In this document: piece by piece, positions 1-9,108 of the stretch | Position numbering within the stretch: the first letter of the stretch is position 1 | Layout of the letters: each line of letters begins with the position of its first letter | NCBI GenBank assembly: GCA_016933955.1 | Contig: JAFGTT010000019.1 | Coordinates: 124,001 to 188,000 of the forward strand | Length of the DNA stretch: 64,000 nucleotides | Source: Candidatus Zixiibacteriota bacterium | GTDB lineage: Bacteria; Zixibacteria; MSB-5A5; GN15; PGXB01 | Direction of reading: 5' to 3' | Notes under the pieces: model-generated | The model's input: only the letters and a program-made list of their open reading frames with translations | What the model was told of the DNA's origin: nothing | The model's database searches: none | Translations under genes and position numbers: made by a program

Positions 1-1
1 C

Positions 2-274
2 AAAAAAGGAGCTCCGGTACTGGCCGCCGCCAGGGGCGTAGTGGCCTATATCGGAAGCCTGAGAGGTTATGGCAATTTCGTGATTGTAGAACATGAGGAC
101 GGCTATTACACCACCTATTCCGGACTGGAGCAGTTGACGGTGGTGGCCAATCAGATTGTCGGTCGGGACGAACGGTTGGGGATAGCTTCCGATGGGACAG
201 TGAAATTCGAATTACGGCAGGGGCGAACACCTCTTGATCCCGTGGAGTGGATTAGACTTGACTCCTTTAAATGA
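2..274 (+). CDS. EnvC-like degenerate LytM (M23) domain protein, C-terminal fragment
   Basis: The frame is open from the window edge, so only about the last 90 residues are visible. They match the end of an M23/LytM fold: GYGNFVIVEH, then a Y-S-G-L turn, then VKFELRQG and PLDPVEWI. Active LytM peptidases carry HLHFE at the VKFEL position, so the zinc-binding H-x-H is missing here, and YAHL has become YSGL. This is the pattern of EnvC-type regulators, which activate periplasmic amidases at the division site instead of cutting murein. The TGA stop lies inside the start of the next gene, suggesting coupling. Whether coiled coils precede the domain, as in EnvC, cannot be seen. Confidence 0.75.
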   Translation, partial: KKGAPVLAAARGVVAYIGSLRGYGNFVIVEHEDGYYTTYSGLEQLTVVANQIVGRDERLGIASDGTVKFELRQGRTPLDPVEWIRLDSFK

Positions 275-1382
275 TCTTTACGGACAGGATGTCTTCAAGA
301 AAATAATCCGGAATTCCTTCAATCGGGACCGGATCGCGTCGACCTATCTTTTTTACGGCGATGAGGGGGTCGGTAAATGGGCCGGAGGAATTGCTCTGGC
401 CGCCCTGCTCAATTGCGAGAAACCAGTTGTGGATGAAACAGGGAACGTTTTTGATGCCTGTGGTGAATGTCGCAATTGCCGCCAGATATCGGGTTATAAT
501 TTTGCGGAAATGTATTTCGCGGTTCCACTACCGCCGCATCGCAATGCCGCCGAGGAAGTCGATTTGACCCTGGAATACCTGAAATTGAAAAAAAAAGAAC
601 CCTATCATATTGTATCATCCACCCGGCAGTTGACCATACCCATCAGTATGGCCCGCGAAATCAAACGCCGGACTGCGATCATGCCACCCCGGGGCGTGAA
701 ACGGGTCATCATTTTCGACCAGATGGAAAAAATGCTGGCGGCCTCGGCCGATTCGCTTTTGAAGCTGATTGAGGAACCTCCTCCGGAAACGGTTATAATT
801 TTGACCGCCCGGGATCCGGAACATTTGCTTCCGACTATCCAGTCGCGGGCTCAGAAAATACGGTTCAAACCAATTGGAGTTGAGGAAATATCGGATTATT
901 TGAAAGCCGGATATGATCTGCCGGATGAAAAAGCCGGCTTTTATGCCCGGCTGGCCAGGGGTTCGATCGGAAGAGCGATAACCTCGATAGAAAATGAAAA
1001 TGAATCATCTCTTCGGCAAACCGCCTTTCTGGTATTTAAAGGATTGTTTACCCGGGATAATCCATCATCGGCGGCGATTGCCTGTGAATTTATCAACCCC
1101 AATGACCGGGGCGAGACCGAACGGGTTCTGACCTGGTGGCAGTCATTTTTAAGCGATATAATCCGTCTTAAGTTTGGCCGGGATTCATCCGCAATTGTGA
1201 ATAATGATTATGGCCCGGAACTGGGGAAAATGGGCGATCGGGTTACTCAAGGAGATGGTTTCAGCCGTATGTTAAATGATATAAAGGAAACAACGCTTTC
1301 GTTAAGGCGGAATGTGCATATCAAGCCGGCGGTGGTAAAGCTGGTTTTTAATTTGCGCCGATATCTTGATCAATCGGCTTGA
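258..1382 (+). CDS. holB: DNA polymerase III delta' subunit (clamp loader)
   Basis: AAA+ clamp-loader protein of about 374 residues. The segment LYGQDVFKKII near the start is the usual entry to the fold. A P-loop-like GDEGVGKW follows; the Thr/Ser after Lys is Trp, so ATP hydrolysis is doubtful, as in other delta' subunits. A four-cysteine zinc module (NCEKP ... ACGECRNC) follows. The sensor stretch SLLKLIEEPPP and the SRAQKIRF box are typical of DnaX/HolB proteins. The start is taken as TTG 258, which has GGAG ten bases upstream and puts GQ at the family distance; TTG 234 in the same frame is an alternative. It overlaps the preceding gene and sits in a holB-ricT-metG-tatD-rsmA order seen in many bacteria. 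Confidence 0.9.
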   Translation: MTPLNDLYGQDVFKKIIRNSFNRDRIASTYLFYGDEGVGKWAGGIALAALLNCEKPVVDETGNVFDACGECRNCRQISGYNFAEMYFAVPLPPHRNAAEEVDLTLEYLKLKKKEPYHIVSSTRQLTIPISMAREIKRRTAIMPPRGVKRVIIFDQMEKMLAASADSLLKLIEEPPPETVIILTARDPEHLLPTIQSRAQKIRFKPIGVEEISDYLKAGYDLPDEKAGFYARLARGSIGRAITSIENENESSLRQTAFLVFKGLFTRDNPSSAAIACEFINPNDRGETERVLTWWQSFLSDIIRLKFGRDSSAIVNNDYGPELGKMGDRVTQGDGFSRMLNDIKETTLSLRRNVHIKPAVVKLVFNLRRYLDQSA

Positions 1383-1426
1383 CAGTTTCGCCCGATTGCT
1401 TAATTTAGATATTTTGAGGTAACCAT

Positions 1427-2287
1427 ATGTCGGATTTATACCTTGTCGAATTCAAAGGGAATCGCAGGGAATTTTATAATAATACCTATTATCATTCACT
1501 TCGATTGAACGAACCGGTAATTGTTGAAGCGGAGCGGGGTGAAGACGCCGGGATATTGAGAAAGAAGATCGAGGCCGAGGTCAAATTACCCGATGAGGAA
1601 AAACCGCGCTCGATTTTAAGACCGGCCAGCGAGGAAGACAGACGCAAAATTGCGGAGAATCGTACCGATGAACAGGATGCCTGGGATAAGGCCCAGAAAC
1701 TTATAGAGAAACATAAGCTGGAAATGAAGCTGATCGATATTGAATACCAGTATGACCGTAATAAATTGACCTTTTTCTTTACGGCTGAACACCGGGTGGA
1801 TTTCCGTGCCCTGGTTCGGGATCTGGCGGCAGTTTATCGGACCAGGATCGAGTTGCGGCAGATCGGTGTCCGCGATGAGGCCAAACGTGTGGGGGGGCTG
1901 GGAATTTGCGGCTTGCAACTGTGTTGTTCATCATTTTTACGAAAGTTTGACCCCATTTCAACTCAGGATGCGCGGATTCAGGGTTTATCGCTCAATCCTT
2001 CAAAGATATCGGGCAATTGCGGCCGTCTTCTGTGCTGTCTCAAGTATGAGACGGATTTTTATACTTACGTAAGGGAGAATTATCCCGAGATCGGCGATAA
2101 GTTTGTAACCGCGCGCGGGGAAGGAGTGGTGGACAGGATTAATGTGTTTGACGATTATATGATAATAAAATTCGAGGATGGTGAGGAAGAGACTGTTCAC
2201 GGACTGGCGCTGCGAAAACAACGCCGGCTGAAGGAATCGCAATTCAGTCAATGGCTTGAAATTCTGGAAAAGAGCAACAAAAAATAG
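1427..2287 (+). CDS. ricT: PSP1-domain protein, RicT/YaaT family
   Basis: 286-residue protein with the PSP1 fold. Two cysteine clusters are conserved: GICGLQLCC near residue 163 and SGNCGRLLCC near residue 196. In Bacillus the YaaT (RicT) protein joins YlbF and YmcA in an iron-sulfur-containing complex that affects RNA processing through RNase Y; that is family knowledge, and no partner gene is visible here. The C-terminal part (GDKFVTARGEGVV) resembles the small beta domain of the family. Its place directly after holB is the standard neighbourhood. TTGAGGTAACC lies just before the ATG. It is followed within 15 bases by metG. Confidence 0.9.
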   Translation: MSDLYLVEFKGNRREFYNNTYYHSLRLNEPVIVEAERGEDAGILRKKIEAEVKLPDEEKPRSILRPASEEDRRKIAENRTDEQDAWDKAQKLIEKHKLEMKLIDIEYQYDRNKLTFFFTAEHRVDFRALVRDLAAVYRTRIELRQIGVRDEAKRVGGLGICGLQLCCSSFLRKFDPISTQDARIQGLSLNPSKISGNCGRLLCCLKYETDFYTYVRENYPEIGDKFVTARGEGVVDRINVFDDYMIIKFEDGEEETVHGLALRKQRRLKESQFSQWLEILEKSNKK

Positions 2288-2300
2288 TCGGAGGAAAACA

Positions 2301-4214
2301 GTGCCGAAACCGTTTTATATTACAACCCCCATTTACTATGTCAATGATCGTCCGCATATCGGACATTCATATACAACCATCGCCGCCGACCTGCTGACCC
2401 GTTTTCAGCGTCTTAAAGGTCGCGAGGCCTTTTTTCTGACAGGTACCGATGAGCATGGTAATAAAGTTGCCGAAGCCGCGGCCGCCAGTGGATTGGCGCC
2501 CCAGGAATTCTGTGACCGGGTGGTTCGTCAATATGAAAAAGCCTGGAAAGCTCTTTCGATCGAATATGACGATTTTATCAGAACCACTCAGGATCGGCAT
2601 ATCAGGGCCCTTGAAAAAATCATGATGGTTCTTAAGAATGCCCGAACACCATCGGGAGAAGATGTAATATATTCCGGGACCTATGAAGGCCTTTACTGCA
2701 TCGGTTGCGAAAAATTCTTGACCGATAAAGAACTGGTCAATGGATTATGTCCCGACCATAAGAAAGCACCGACAACGCTCAAGGAAAAAAACTACTTTTT
2801 CCGTCTCAGCGCCTATCTGGATAAACTCTGGGAAATCATTGAAAAGAATGAAATGCTGATTCTCCCCGAGGAACGCCGCCGCGAGGTCCTAGGGCTGTTC
2901 AAACAGGGCCTGGCCGATTTTTCCATCTCCCGCGAAAAAGTTACCTGGGGTATTCCGTTACCTTTCGATAAAAGCCAGCATGCCTATGTCTGGATCGATG
3001 CCCTTTTCAATTATATCACCGGGATCGGTTACGGAGCCGATGAAAAGAAATTCCGGAAATGGTGGTATGATTCGGAGTCAATTCACCTGATGGCTAAGGA
3101 TATCCTTAAATTTCACTGCATCTTCTGGCCGGCCATGCTGATGGCGGCCGGATTGCCATTGCCCAAAAAGATTTTTCTGCATGGCTTTTTTACCGTGGAC
3201 GGTGAAAAAATGTCCAAGTCGCTTGGTAATCAGATCGACCCGATTGAGATGGTGGAGCAGTTCGGAGCGGATGCCACGCGATACCTGTTGTTGACGCAAT
3301 ATCCTTTCGGGGCCGATGGTGATATTCAGCAGTCGCGATTTATCACCAAGTACAACAGCGATCTGGCCAATGATCTGGGGAATCTGGTATCCCGAGTGGC
3401 CAAAATGATCCTGGCCAATTTCGACGGCAAGTTACCGGGACCGAGCGATAAACTGGAGGGAGCCCGAGAATTGATCGAACAGGCGGAGTTACTCTCGGAA
3501 GCAGTCAATGATCATCTTCATAATTTTCGTATCGGTTCGGCCATCGACAATACCATGAACCTGATTCGCCAGACCAATCGGTTTTTTGATACCAATGCCC
3601 CTTGGAAGCTGGTCAAAGATAATAAAATGAAAGAAGCCGGGGGGGTTCTTTATACCTGCAGCGAAATTCTCCGGATTGTCTCGATTCTTATTTATCCGAT
3701 CATGCCGGGTAAAGCGCTGGAGATTTTGTCGATCTTCGGGCTGGATGAAAAAGAATTGAACATGGATACCGCCAGAACCTTTTTCAATCTGAAACCGGGG
3801 GAGCCGGTCATATTCAAAGATGCCATATTCCCCAGGCTGAAAGACAAAAAGCAAGAAAAAGCGGATACCCAGGCGGTTGGCAGTAGTGATGGTCTGATCG
3901 ATATATCCGAATTCGGGCAATTGCAACTGGTCGTGGCCGAGGTGCTCCGGGCCGAAGCAGTCGAGGGGGCCGATAAGCTTTTAAAACTTCAGATAAATGT
4001 CGGATCGGATACCCGGCAGATAGTGGCCGGGATAGCCCAATTTTACAAACCGGAACAGATGGTCGGGAAAAAGATTGTGGTGATCAAAAATTTGAAACCG
4101 GCCAAAATCCGTGGTGTGGAATCTTACGGTATGCTGCTGGCGGCCAAAAAGGGTAAAGACCTGTTTCTGGTTATCCCGGAGGGTGATCTCCCGGCCGGAG
4201 CGACAATCAGCTGA
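2301..4214 (+). CDS. metG: Methionine-tRNA ligase with C-terminal tRNA-binding domain
   Basis: Class I synthetase of 637 residues that charges tRNA(Met). HIGH motif at residues 19-22 (PHIGH), KMSKS at about 303-307. A single zinc knuckle is visible as CIGC ... CPDH, the one-knuckle form also found in Thermus MetRS. After the anticodon domain, the last ~105 residues (DISEFGQLQLVVAEV ... GVESYGMLLAA) form an EMAP-II/Trbp111-like OB fold that binds tRNA and usually makes the enzyme a dimer. The start is GTG 2301 with GTCGGAGG eight bases upstream; the longer in-frame ATG at 2256 lies inside ricT and has no ribosome site. The TGA stop overlaps the ATG of tatD by one base. Confidence 0.97.
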   Translation: MPKPFYITTPIYYVNDRPHIGHSYTTIAADLLTRFQRLKGREAFFLTGTDEHGNKVAEAAAASGLAPQEFCDRVVRQYEKAWKALSIEYDDFIRTTQDRHIRALEKIMMVLKNARTPSGEDVIYSGTYEGLYCIGCEKFLTDKELVNGLCPDHKKAPTTLKEKNYFFRLSAYLDKLWEIIEKNEMLILPEERRREVLGLFKQGLADFSISREKVTWGIPLPFDKSQHAYVWIDALFNYITGIGYGADEKKFRKWWYDSESIHLMAKDILKFHCIFWPAMLMAAGLPLPKKIFLHGFFTVDGEKMSKSLGNQIDPIEMVEQFGADATRYLLLTQYPFGADGDIQQSRFITKYNSDLANDLGNLVSRVAKMILANFDGKLPGPSDKLEGARELIEQAELLSEAVNDHLHNFRIGSAIDNTMNLIRQTNRFFDTNAPWKLVKDNKMKEAGGVLYTCSEILRIVSILIYPIMPGKALEILSIFGLDEKELNMDTARTFFNLKPGEPVIFKDAIFPRLKDKKQEKADTQAVGSSDGLIDISEFGQLQLVVAEVLRAEAVEGADKLLKLQINVGSDTRQIVAGIAQFYKPEQMVGKKIVVIKNLKPAKIRGVESYGMLLAAKKGKDLFLVIPEGDLPAGATIS

Positions 4215-4990
4215 TGATTGATTCTCACTGTCATCTCGATTTCAAGGAATTCAACGGGCGGCAGGAGCAGATTATTAAGGATGCTCTCACTGCAGGAGTC
4301 CATACCCTGATCAATATTGGGGCGGATCTTGATACTTCGAGAAATTCGGTCGATCTGGCTAATAAATATGAATGTGTCTATGCCGCGGTTGGAGTACATC
4401 CCCATGATGCCCGAAAATATAATGGGCAAACGGATATCGAGTTGATACAGCTGTCGGAGAATAAGAGAGTGGTGGCAATCGGGGAGATAGGTTTGGATTT
4501 TTATCGCGATCTTTCGCCCCGAGACCAGCAAAAAAGGATTTTTCGCCGTCAGCTCGATATCGCCATCGACAGAAAACTCCCGGTGGTAATACATTCTCGT
4601 GATTCGTTTCGCGAAACGGTGGATATTATAAAGGAGTACACCGGACGATTGATCGGCGCTGTTTTTCATTGTTTTCCTGGTACGGTTCGTGATGCCAGGG
4701 AAGTTATTGATCTCGGTTGTAATATCGGGATCGGCGGGGTGGTGACATATCCGGGATCAAAAATGGCCCAGGTGGCGGCCGAAATTCCACTGGAATCAAT
4801 GCTACTGGAAACCGATTGTCCTTATCTTACGCCGATTCCGTACCGGGGTAAAACCAATCAGCCGGCCTATCTCAGTTACATAAGGGATGAAATCGCGGAG
4901 GTTCGTGGAATCAGTCCGCAGGAAGTGGACAAAATCACCGACCGCAACAGCCGGAAGTTTTATCGTCTGGTGGAAGTTTTTGGGGGGTGA
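4214..4990 (+). CDS. tatD: TatD family metal-dependent deoxyribonuclease
   Basis: 258-residue TIM-barrel hydrolase. All metal-binding motifs of the family are visible in order: DSHCHLD at the N-terminus, GEIGLDF near residue 95, VIHSRD near 130, FHCFPG near 155 and LETDCPYL near 203. Family members cut DNA 3' ends and act in repair or RNA/DNA turnover; cellular substrate here is not known. Translation is probably coupled to metG through a TGATG overlap. rsmA follows after six bases. Confidence 0.93.
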   Translation: MIDSHCHLDFKEFNGRQEQIIKDALTAGVHTLINIGADLDTSRNSVDLANKYECVYAAVGVHPHDARKYNGQTDIELIQLSENKRVVAIGEIGLDFYRDLSPRDQQKRIFRRQLDIAIDRKLPVVIHSRDSFRETVDIIKEYTGRLIGAVFHCFPGTVRDAREVIDLGCNIGIGGVVTYPGSKMAQVAAEIPLESMLLETDCPYLTPIPYRGKTNQPAYLSYIRDEIAEVRGISPQEVDKITDRNSRKFYRLVEVFGG

Positions 4991-4996
4991 AATAAT

Positions 4997-5797
4997 TTGC
5001 CCGGGCAGAAACCTCAAAAAAAATTCTCGCAGAATTTTTTGGCCGATAAAAAGATCGCAGACCGGATTGTGGCCCTTCTCGATACCACGCCTGACGATGT
5101 CATTTTTGAGATCGGCAGTGGCCGGGGAACTCTGACCAAACTTATCGCTGAATCCGGGGCCAGGGTTTTCTCTTTCGAACTGGATCGCAGGCTGATCGAT
5201 GATCTGAATAAAAAATTCGACAACTGCGAGAATGTCAGAATTGTCAACGGAGATTTTCTCCGGGTCGAGCCCGGGGATTACTACTCAGGTAAATTTAAAC
5301 TGATCGGCAATATTCCCTACGATATCACTTCGCCGCTGATAGACTGGATTATCAGGTTTCGAGAAAGAATCGTCCGGGCGGTGATTACTACCCAAAAAGA
5401 ACTGGGGGATAGAATCAGTTCTCATCCGGGAAGCCGTGATTGGGCGCCGATCGCTGTTTTTTGCCAGTGTTTTTTTGAGATAAAAACAGTGATGACTATT
5501 CCTCCTTCAGCCTTTTATCCGCCGCCCAGGGTGATCTCATCGGCTCTGATATTCGAACCCCGGACATCACCGGAGATTTCAGACCGAGAAACATTCGAGC
5601 TGATCGTCCGCCGCGCTTTCAAACAGCGCCGTAAATTGCTGGTTAACAACCTGGACGGGTTTGAGGGTTTGGATAGAAAAAGTGTCGAACTTATTCTGGA
5701 TAGCCTGGGAATCGACCCGAAAAGCCGGGCCGAACAGCTTGGAATCGGGGATTTTATTGCCCTGTCGGAAGCTATCACATCGGCAAAATTATCTTGA
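4997..5797 (+). CDS. rsmA: 16S rRNA adenine(1518)-N6/adenine(1519)-N6 dimethyltransferase
   Basis: 266-residue SAM-dependent methyltransferase (KsgA family) that dimethylates two adjacent adenines near the 3' end of 16S rRNA during 30S maturation. Seen: the N-terminal FSQNFLADK box, SAM motif I EIGSGRGTLT, acidic FELDRRL, the GDFL stretch and the catalytic motif IV NIPY. The C-terminal helical domain ends with SLGIDPKSRAEQL, typical of the family. The start is a TTG at 4997, seven bases after a run of G (GGGGGGTGA) that serves as ribosome site; no better ATG lies in frame. Confidence 0.95.
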   Translation: MPGQKPQKKFSQNFLADKKIADRIVALLDTTPDDVIFEIGSGRGTLTKLIAESGARVFSFELDRRLIDDLNKKFDNCENVRIVNGDFLRVEPGDYYSGKFKLIGNIPYDITSPLIDWIIRFRERIVRAVITTQKELGDRISSHPGSRDWAPIAVFCQCFFEIKTVMTIPPSAFYPPPRVISSALIFEPRTSPEISDRETFELIVRRAFKQRRKLLVNNLDGFEGLDRKSVELILDSLGIDPKSRAEQLGIGDFIALSEAITSAKLS

Positions 5798-5845
5798 AGG
5801 AAATTTCTAAAAAGACTACCTTTCGGGTAAAATCGGGAGGATATT

Positions 5846-6574
5846 ATGCCATCAGTTTCAATCAAAGTGGATTATGCCGCCTCTTTGCGAAATATACGGG
5901 GATTCAAAGAACCGGATCCTTCTCATGCCGCGGTGATAGCCGAAATTGCGGGAGCCGACGGTATCTGCTGTCATCTGCGGGAGGATCGGCGGCATATTCG
6001 CGATCGGGATATCTACATCCTTAAGGAAGTCACTCGAACCAGATTCATTCTTCAGATCGCCCCGATCAGTGAAATGATTGAACGGGCGATAGAAGTGAAA
6101 CCGGCCCTGGTCACTCTGATGCCTTTTTGTCCTGACGAAGCCTATATCGAAAACGGAATTGATCTGGAGGCTAACCGAGATCAATATGCCGAGACGGCGG
6201 AAGGACTTATGGCCGAGGACATACCGGTCGCTTATTTTATTGATCCCGACAGTAGTGCGGTTAAAGATGCCGCGCGGGTCAAGGCGGCCGCGGTGGAACT
6301 CAATACTATCCATTATGCCACGGCCAAAACGGTGGAGAACGCCGATACAGAACTGGATCGGCTGGATCAGATGGCCCAGCTGGCGGCCAAACTGGGGATG
6401 ACAGTTCGTTGCGGTAATGGATTAAATTATAAAAATATCATGCCCCTGATCGAGTTGGGAGTTTTCAATGATTTTGCCCTTGGCCATGCCGTTATCAGCC
6501 GGGGATTGATGGTTGGACTGGATCGGGCGGTCAGAGAACTGGTCGAGATGATCCATCGGCCGGTTGTGGAATAA
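5846..6574 (+). CDS. PdxJ-like protein with substituted active site
   Basis: 242 residues align end to end with pyridoxine 5'-phosphate synthase (PdxJ), an (alpha/beta)8 barrel that condenses 1-deoxyxylulose 5-phosphate with aminoacetone 3-phosphate. HLREDRRHI (residues 43-51), Glu151 and LGHA are kept. Several residues used for catalysis in E. coli PdxJ are not: the catalytic Glu72 position is Gln70 (ILQIAP), His193 is Asn191 (CGNGL), His10 is Tyr10 and Asn7 is Lys7, the PEKR loop is MPFC, and EIHTG reads ELNTI. Fold membership is clear from the sequence. Ordinary PNP synthase activity is therefore doubtful. GGGAGG precedes the ATG. It stands between rsmA and a pseudouridine synthase, with no other vitamin B6 gene in the window. 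A true but unusual PdxJ cannot be excluded. Confidence 0.8.
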   Translation: MPSVSIKVDYAASLRNIRGFKEPDPSHAAVIAEIAGADGICCHLREDRRHIRDRDIYILKEVTRTRFILQIAPISEMIERAIEVKPALVTLMPFCPDEAYIENGIDLEANRDQYAETAEGLMAEDIPVAYFIDPDSSAVKDAARVKAAAVELNTIHYATAKTVENADTELDRLDQMAQLAAKLGMTVRCGNGLNYKNIMPLIELGVFNDFALGHAVISRGLMVGLDRAVRELVEMIHRPVVE

Positions 6575-6597
6575 AGGAACCACTCCCCGTAAATCCG

Positions 6598-7590
6598 ATG
6601 ATTGATAACAACGCTGGATATAAGACAGTATCGCTGGTCATTCCCGATCAGGCCGCCGGTGAACGACTTGATCGCTATCTGGGTCATATGGAAGGAATTG
6701 AACTGACCCGGAGTAAAATCCAGAAGCTGGTCGAGGATGGTCTGGTGATGGTTGATAATTACCCCGCCGGACACAACCAGAAGCTCAAAGGCGGTGAAAT
6801 TATCATTATCAATATACCGCCGACTCCTGTTTCTGATATTCGGGGCGAAGAAATCCCGCTCGATATTGTCTATGAAGATGAATATCTGATAGTTGTCAAT
6901 AAGCCGGCGGGAATGGTGACTCATCCGGGGGCCGGTAATTTCTCAGGGACGCTGGTTAATGCTGTCTTGCACCATACCGAGCGGATTTCTAATGTCCAGG
7001 GGCGGGAACGGGCCGGAATAGTCCACCGCCTTGACAGAAATACTTCCGGCCTAGTGATGATTGCCCGCGATGACAAAACGCATCTTGCGCTTCAAAAGCA
7101 ACTGAAAGAACGCCGGGTCGAAAAAACGTATTTGGCCATTGTCTGCGGCCATATGAAAGAAGAAACCGGGATTATTGATTTACCGATAGGTCGTTCACTT
7201 AAAGACCGCAAGAAAATGGCCGTGACTTATCAGCATTCCCGTCCGGCCCGAACCGAATATCGCCTTCTGGAACGGTTTCGACTGTATGACTTCCTGGAGA
7301 TAAAGCTTGAAACCGGACGGACGCATCAAATACGCGTGCATTTTTCACATCTTGGTCATCCTCTTCTGGGTGATCCCGAATACGGCGGGCGGACCAAATG
7401 GCACCGGGGAATTTATTCGGCCGATAAAATTATTGCCGAAAAAGCCCTTGCCATGATTGACCGGCAGGCTCTTCATGCCGGAACGCTGGGATTTACTCAT
7501 CCGGTGACAGGTAAAATATTGAAATTTAATTCTCCTCTCCCCGGGGATATGGCGAAACTGCTGGATTATCTGAGAACCGAAGGGGCATAA
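6598..7590 (+). CDS. RluD-family 23S rRNA pseudouridine synthase
   Basis: 330 residues. An S4 RNA-binding domain opens the protein (GERLDRYLGHM ... LVEDGLVMV, about residues 20-75), followed by the RluA/RluD catalytic domain. The catalytic aspartate lies in the signature HRLDRNTSG near residue 142, and ETGRTHQIRVH near 240 is the second conserved box. Members isomerise uridines in 23S rRNA helix 69 or elsewhere; the exact target cannot be read from sequence. A strong hairpin terminator begins three bases after the stop. Confidence 0.93.
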   Translation: MIDNNAGYKTVSLVIPDQAAGERLDRYLGHMEGIELTRSKIQKLVEDGLVMVDNYPAGHNQKLKGGEIIIINIPPTPVSDIRGEEIPLDIVYEDEYLIVVNKPAGMVTHPGAGNFSGTLVNAVLHHTERISNVQGRERAGIVHRLDRNTSGLVMIARDDKTHLALQKQLKERRVEKTYLAIVCGHMKEETGIIDLPIGRSLKDRKKMAVTYQHSRPARTEYRLLERFRLYDFLEIKLETGRTHQIRVHFSHLGHPLLGDPEYGGRTKWHRGIYSADKIIAEKALAMIDRQALHAGTLGFTHPVTGKILKFNSPLPGDMAKLLDYLRTEGA

Positions 7591-7592
7591 AA

Positions 7593-7619
7593 AAACGCCG
7601 GGCGAACATCCCGGCGTTT
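7593..7619. terminator. Bidirectional intrinsic terminator
   Basis: Perfect 10-bp inverted repeat AAACGCCGGG / CCCGGCGTTT with a 7-base loop, with A-runs on one side and T on the other. It lies between the converging pseudouridine synthase and M16 peptidase genes and can serve both. Confidence 0.85.
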
Positions 7620-7640
7620 CACGGCAATTCAATAGCCGGC

Positions 7641-9095
7641 CTATTCAATAACCGGTTCGATCAATTCGATATTGGTGACCTGACCGAAATCATCCAAAGA
7701 TCTATCATAATCATCGGGATTACCAACCACAACCAGCGTAAGTGAATCCGGTTTCAAGTATTCGATGGCGACTCTTTTTATATCATCCATAGTAACCTGT
7801 CGATAATAATCCAGGTATCGTTGGTAGTAGTCTGGCGGGTAGCCATTAAATTCCAGTGAAATCATGTTATTTATTATCTCGCCGGAGTTATCAAAATTGA
7901 AAATGAAGCGGTTGATAGTAGCCTCGCGGGCTTCATCGAGTTCAACGTCAGTAACACCCTCGTCGCGAATTTTCCGAATTTCATTCAGCATCAAACCGAT
8001 AGCCTTATGAGCGGTCGCGCTTTTGGTCTGGCAATAGGCCTCAAAGGTCCCAAAGTCGCGGTTGCCGGTATTGTATCGGGAACCGACCGAATAAGCCAGA
8101 CCTTCATCGGAACGAACAGTCGATGTCAAACGGGAGGTGAAGGAGCCGGCCCCGAGAATATAGTTCAAAAGGTCGATAGCATAGCGATCGGGGTTATTCC
8201 GCTTGATACCCAAGTGGCCGAGAAGAATATAAGCCTGATTGATTTCTTTTTTTATCTGGAACACTCCGGGGTGAGAGGTATATAATACCGGTGGGTAATC
8301 CGGTAGAACCTGTCCGGATTTTTTCCAATCCCCGAGGTTTTTTTTCAATTTCTCGAGAACATCTTTTTTATTAAAATCGCCGGCGATCCCAATAATGATA
8401 TTTTCCGGGACAAAGTACTTCCGATGGTACGAAACCAGGTCATCACGGGTAATATCCCTTACGATAGGCCATTCCTGGATGTGGCCATAAGGATGATCAC
8501 CGTATATGATGTTGTCGAAATAGCGGCTGGAAATGCCGTGGGGATTGTCGTTTCGTCTTTTAATTTCGGTTTTGATATCTTCTTTGGCCAGGTCGATTTT
8601 ATCCTGGGGAAAGGCCGGATGCCGCAGAAGATCGGAATATAATTTCAAACCGAATTCTGTATCACCGGAGAGAATACTCAGATTGGCCGTGCCGTTTTCC
8701 ATCCCGATCCCGGTCTCAAGTGATCCCGCGATAAATTCCAGCAGGATATTCAGGGAATCGCCGCTGATGGTTTCGGTCCCCCCGGTACGCATTACCTGTC
8801 CGACCAGCCTCGAGAGCCCCTGTTTTTCGGAGGGGTCAAAGATATCGCCGCATCGGATAATCGTATAAAGGTTAAAAAGCGGAAGGGAATGATCCTCGTA
8901 CAGGTAAACTACCAGGCCGTTGTCCATGACGATCCGATCGATATCCATGCCGATTTCGGGGATATTTAATTCGATGGGCTCGTATTTAAACGCCTCAATA
9001 ATGGCCGCTCCACGGGACTTGCCGCTTCCGGCCTGACCATAAACTGCAATCGATATCAGCAGGATTGTTATTATAATTGCCGGTTTTTTTATCAT
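7641..9095 (-). CDS. Secreted M16-family peptidase homologue lacking the zinc motif
   Basis: About 484 residues with an N-terminal signal peptide (IIITILLISIAVYGQA) and two pitrilysin/MPP-like domains. The position where active M16 enzymes carry HxxEH reads LSRLVGQVM, so zinc cannot be bound in the usual way. The C-terminal half has the Arg/Tyr pair region (RLTSTVRSDEGLAYSVGS) that non-catalytic partners keep. It is 13 bases downstream of an M16 gene with an intact motif, so the two probably form a heterodimer of mitochondrial-processing-peptidase type in the periplasm or outer membrane. Start is placed at ATG 9095 because GAGGAG lies nine bases before it; the ATG at 9104 abuts that site. Confidence 0.85.
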   Translation of the reverse strand: MIKKPAIIITILLISIAVYGQAGSGKSRGAAIIEAFKYEPIELNIPEIGMDIDRIVMDNGLVVYLYEDHSLPLFNLYTIIRCGDIFDPSEKQGLSRLVGQVMRTGGTETISGDSLNILLEFIAGSLETGIGMENGTANLSILSGDTEFGLKLYSDLLRHPAFPQDKIDLAKEDIKTEIKRRNDNPHGISSRYFDNIIYGDHPYGHIQEWPIVRDITRDDLVSYHRKYFVPENIIIGIAGDFNKKDVLEKLKKNLGDWKKSGQVLPDYPPVLYTSHPGVFQIKKEINQAYILLGHLGIKRNNPDRYAIDLLNYILGAGSFTSRLTSTVRSDEGLAYSVGSRYNTGNRDFGTFEAYCQTKSATAHKAIGLMLNEIRKIRDEGVTDVELDEAREATINRFIFNFDNSGEIINNMISLEFNGYPPDYYQRYLDYYRQVTMDDIKRVAIEYLKPDSLTLVVVGNPDDYDRSLDDFGQVTNIELIEPVIE

Positions 9096-9108
9096 GACCG
9101 TCATCTCC

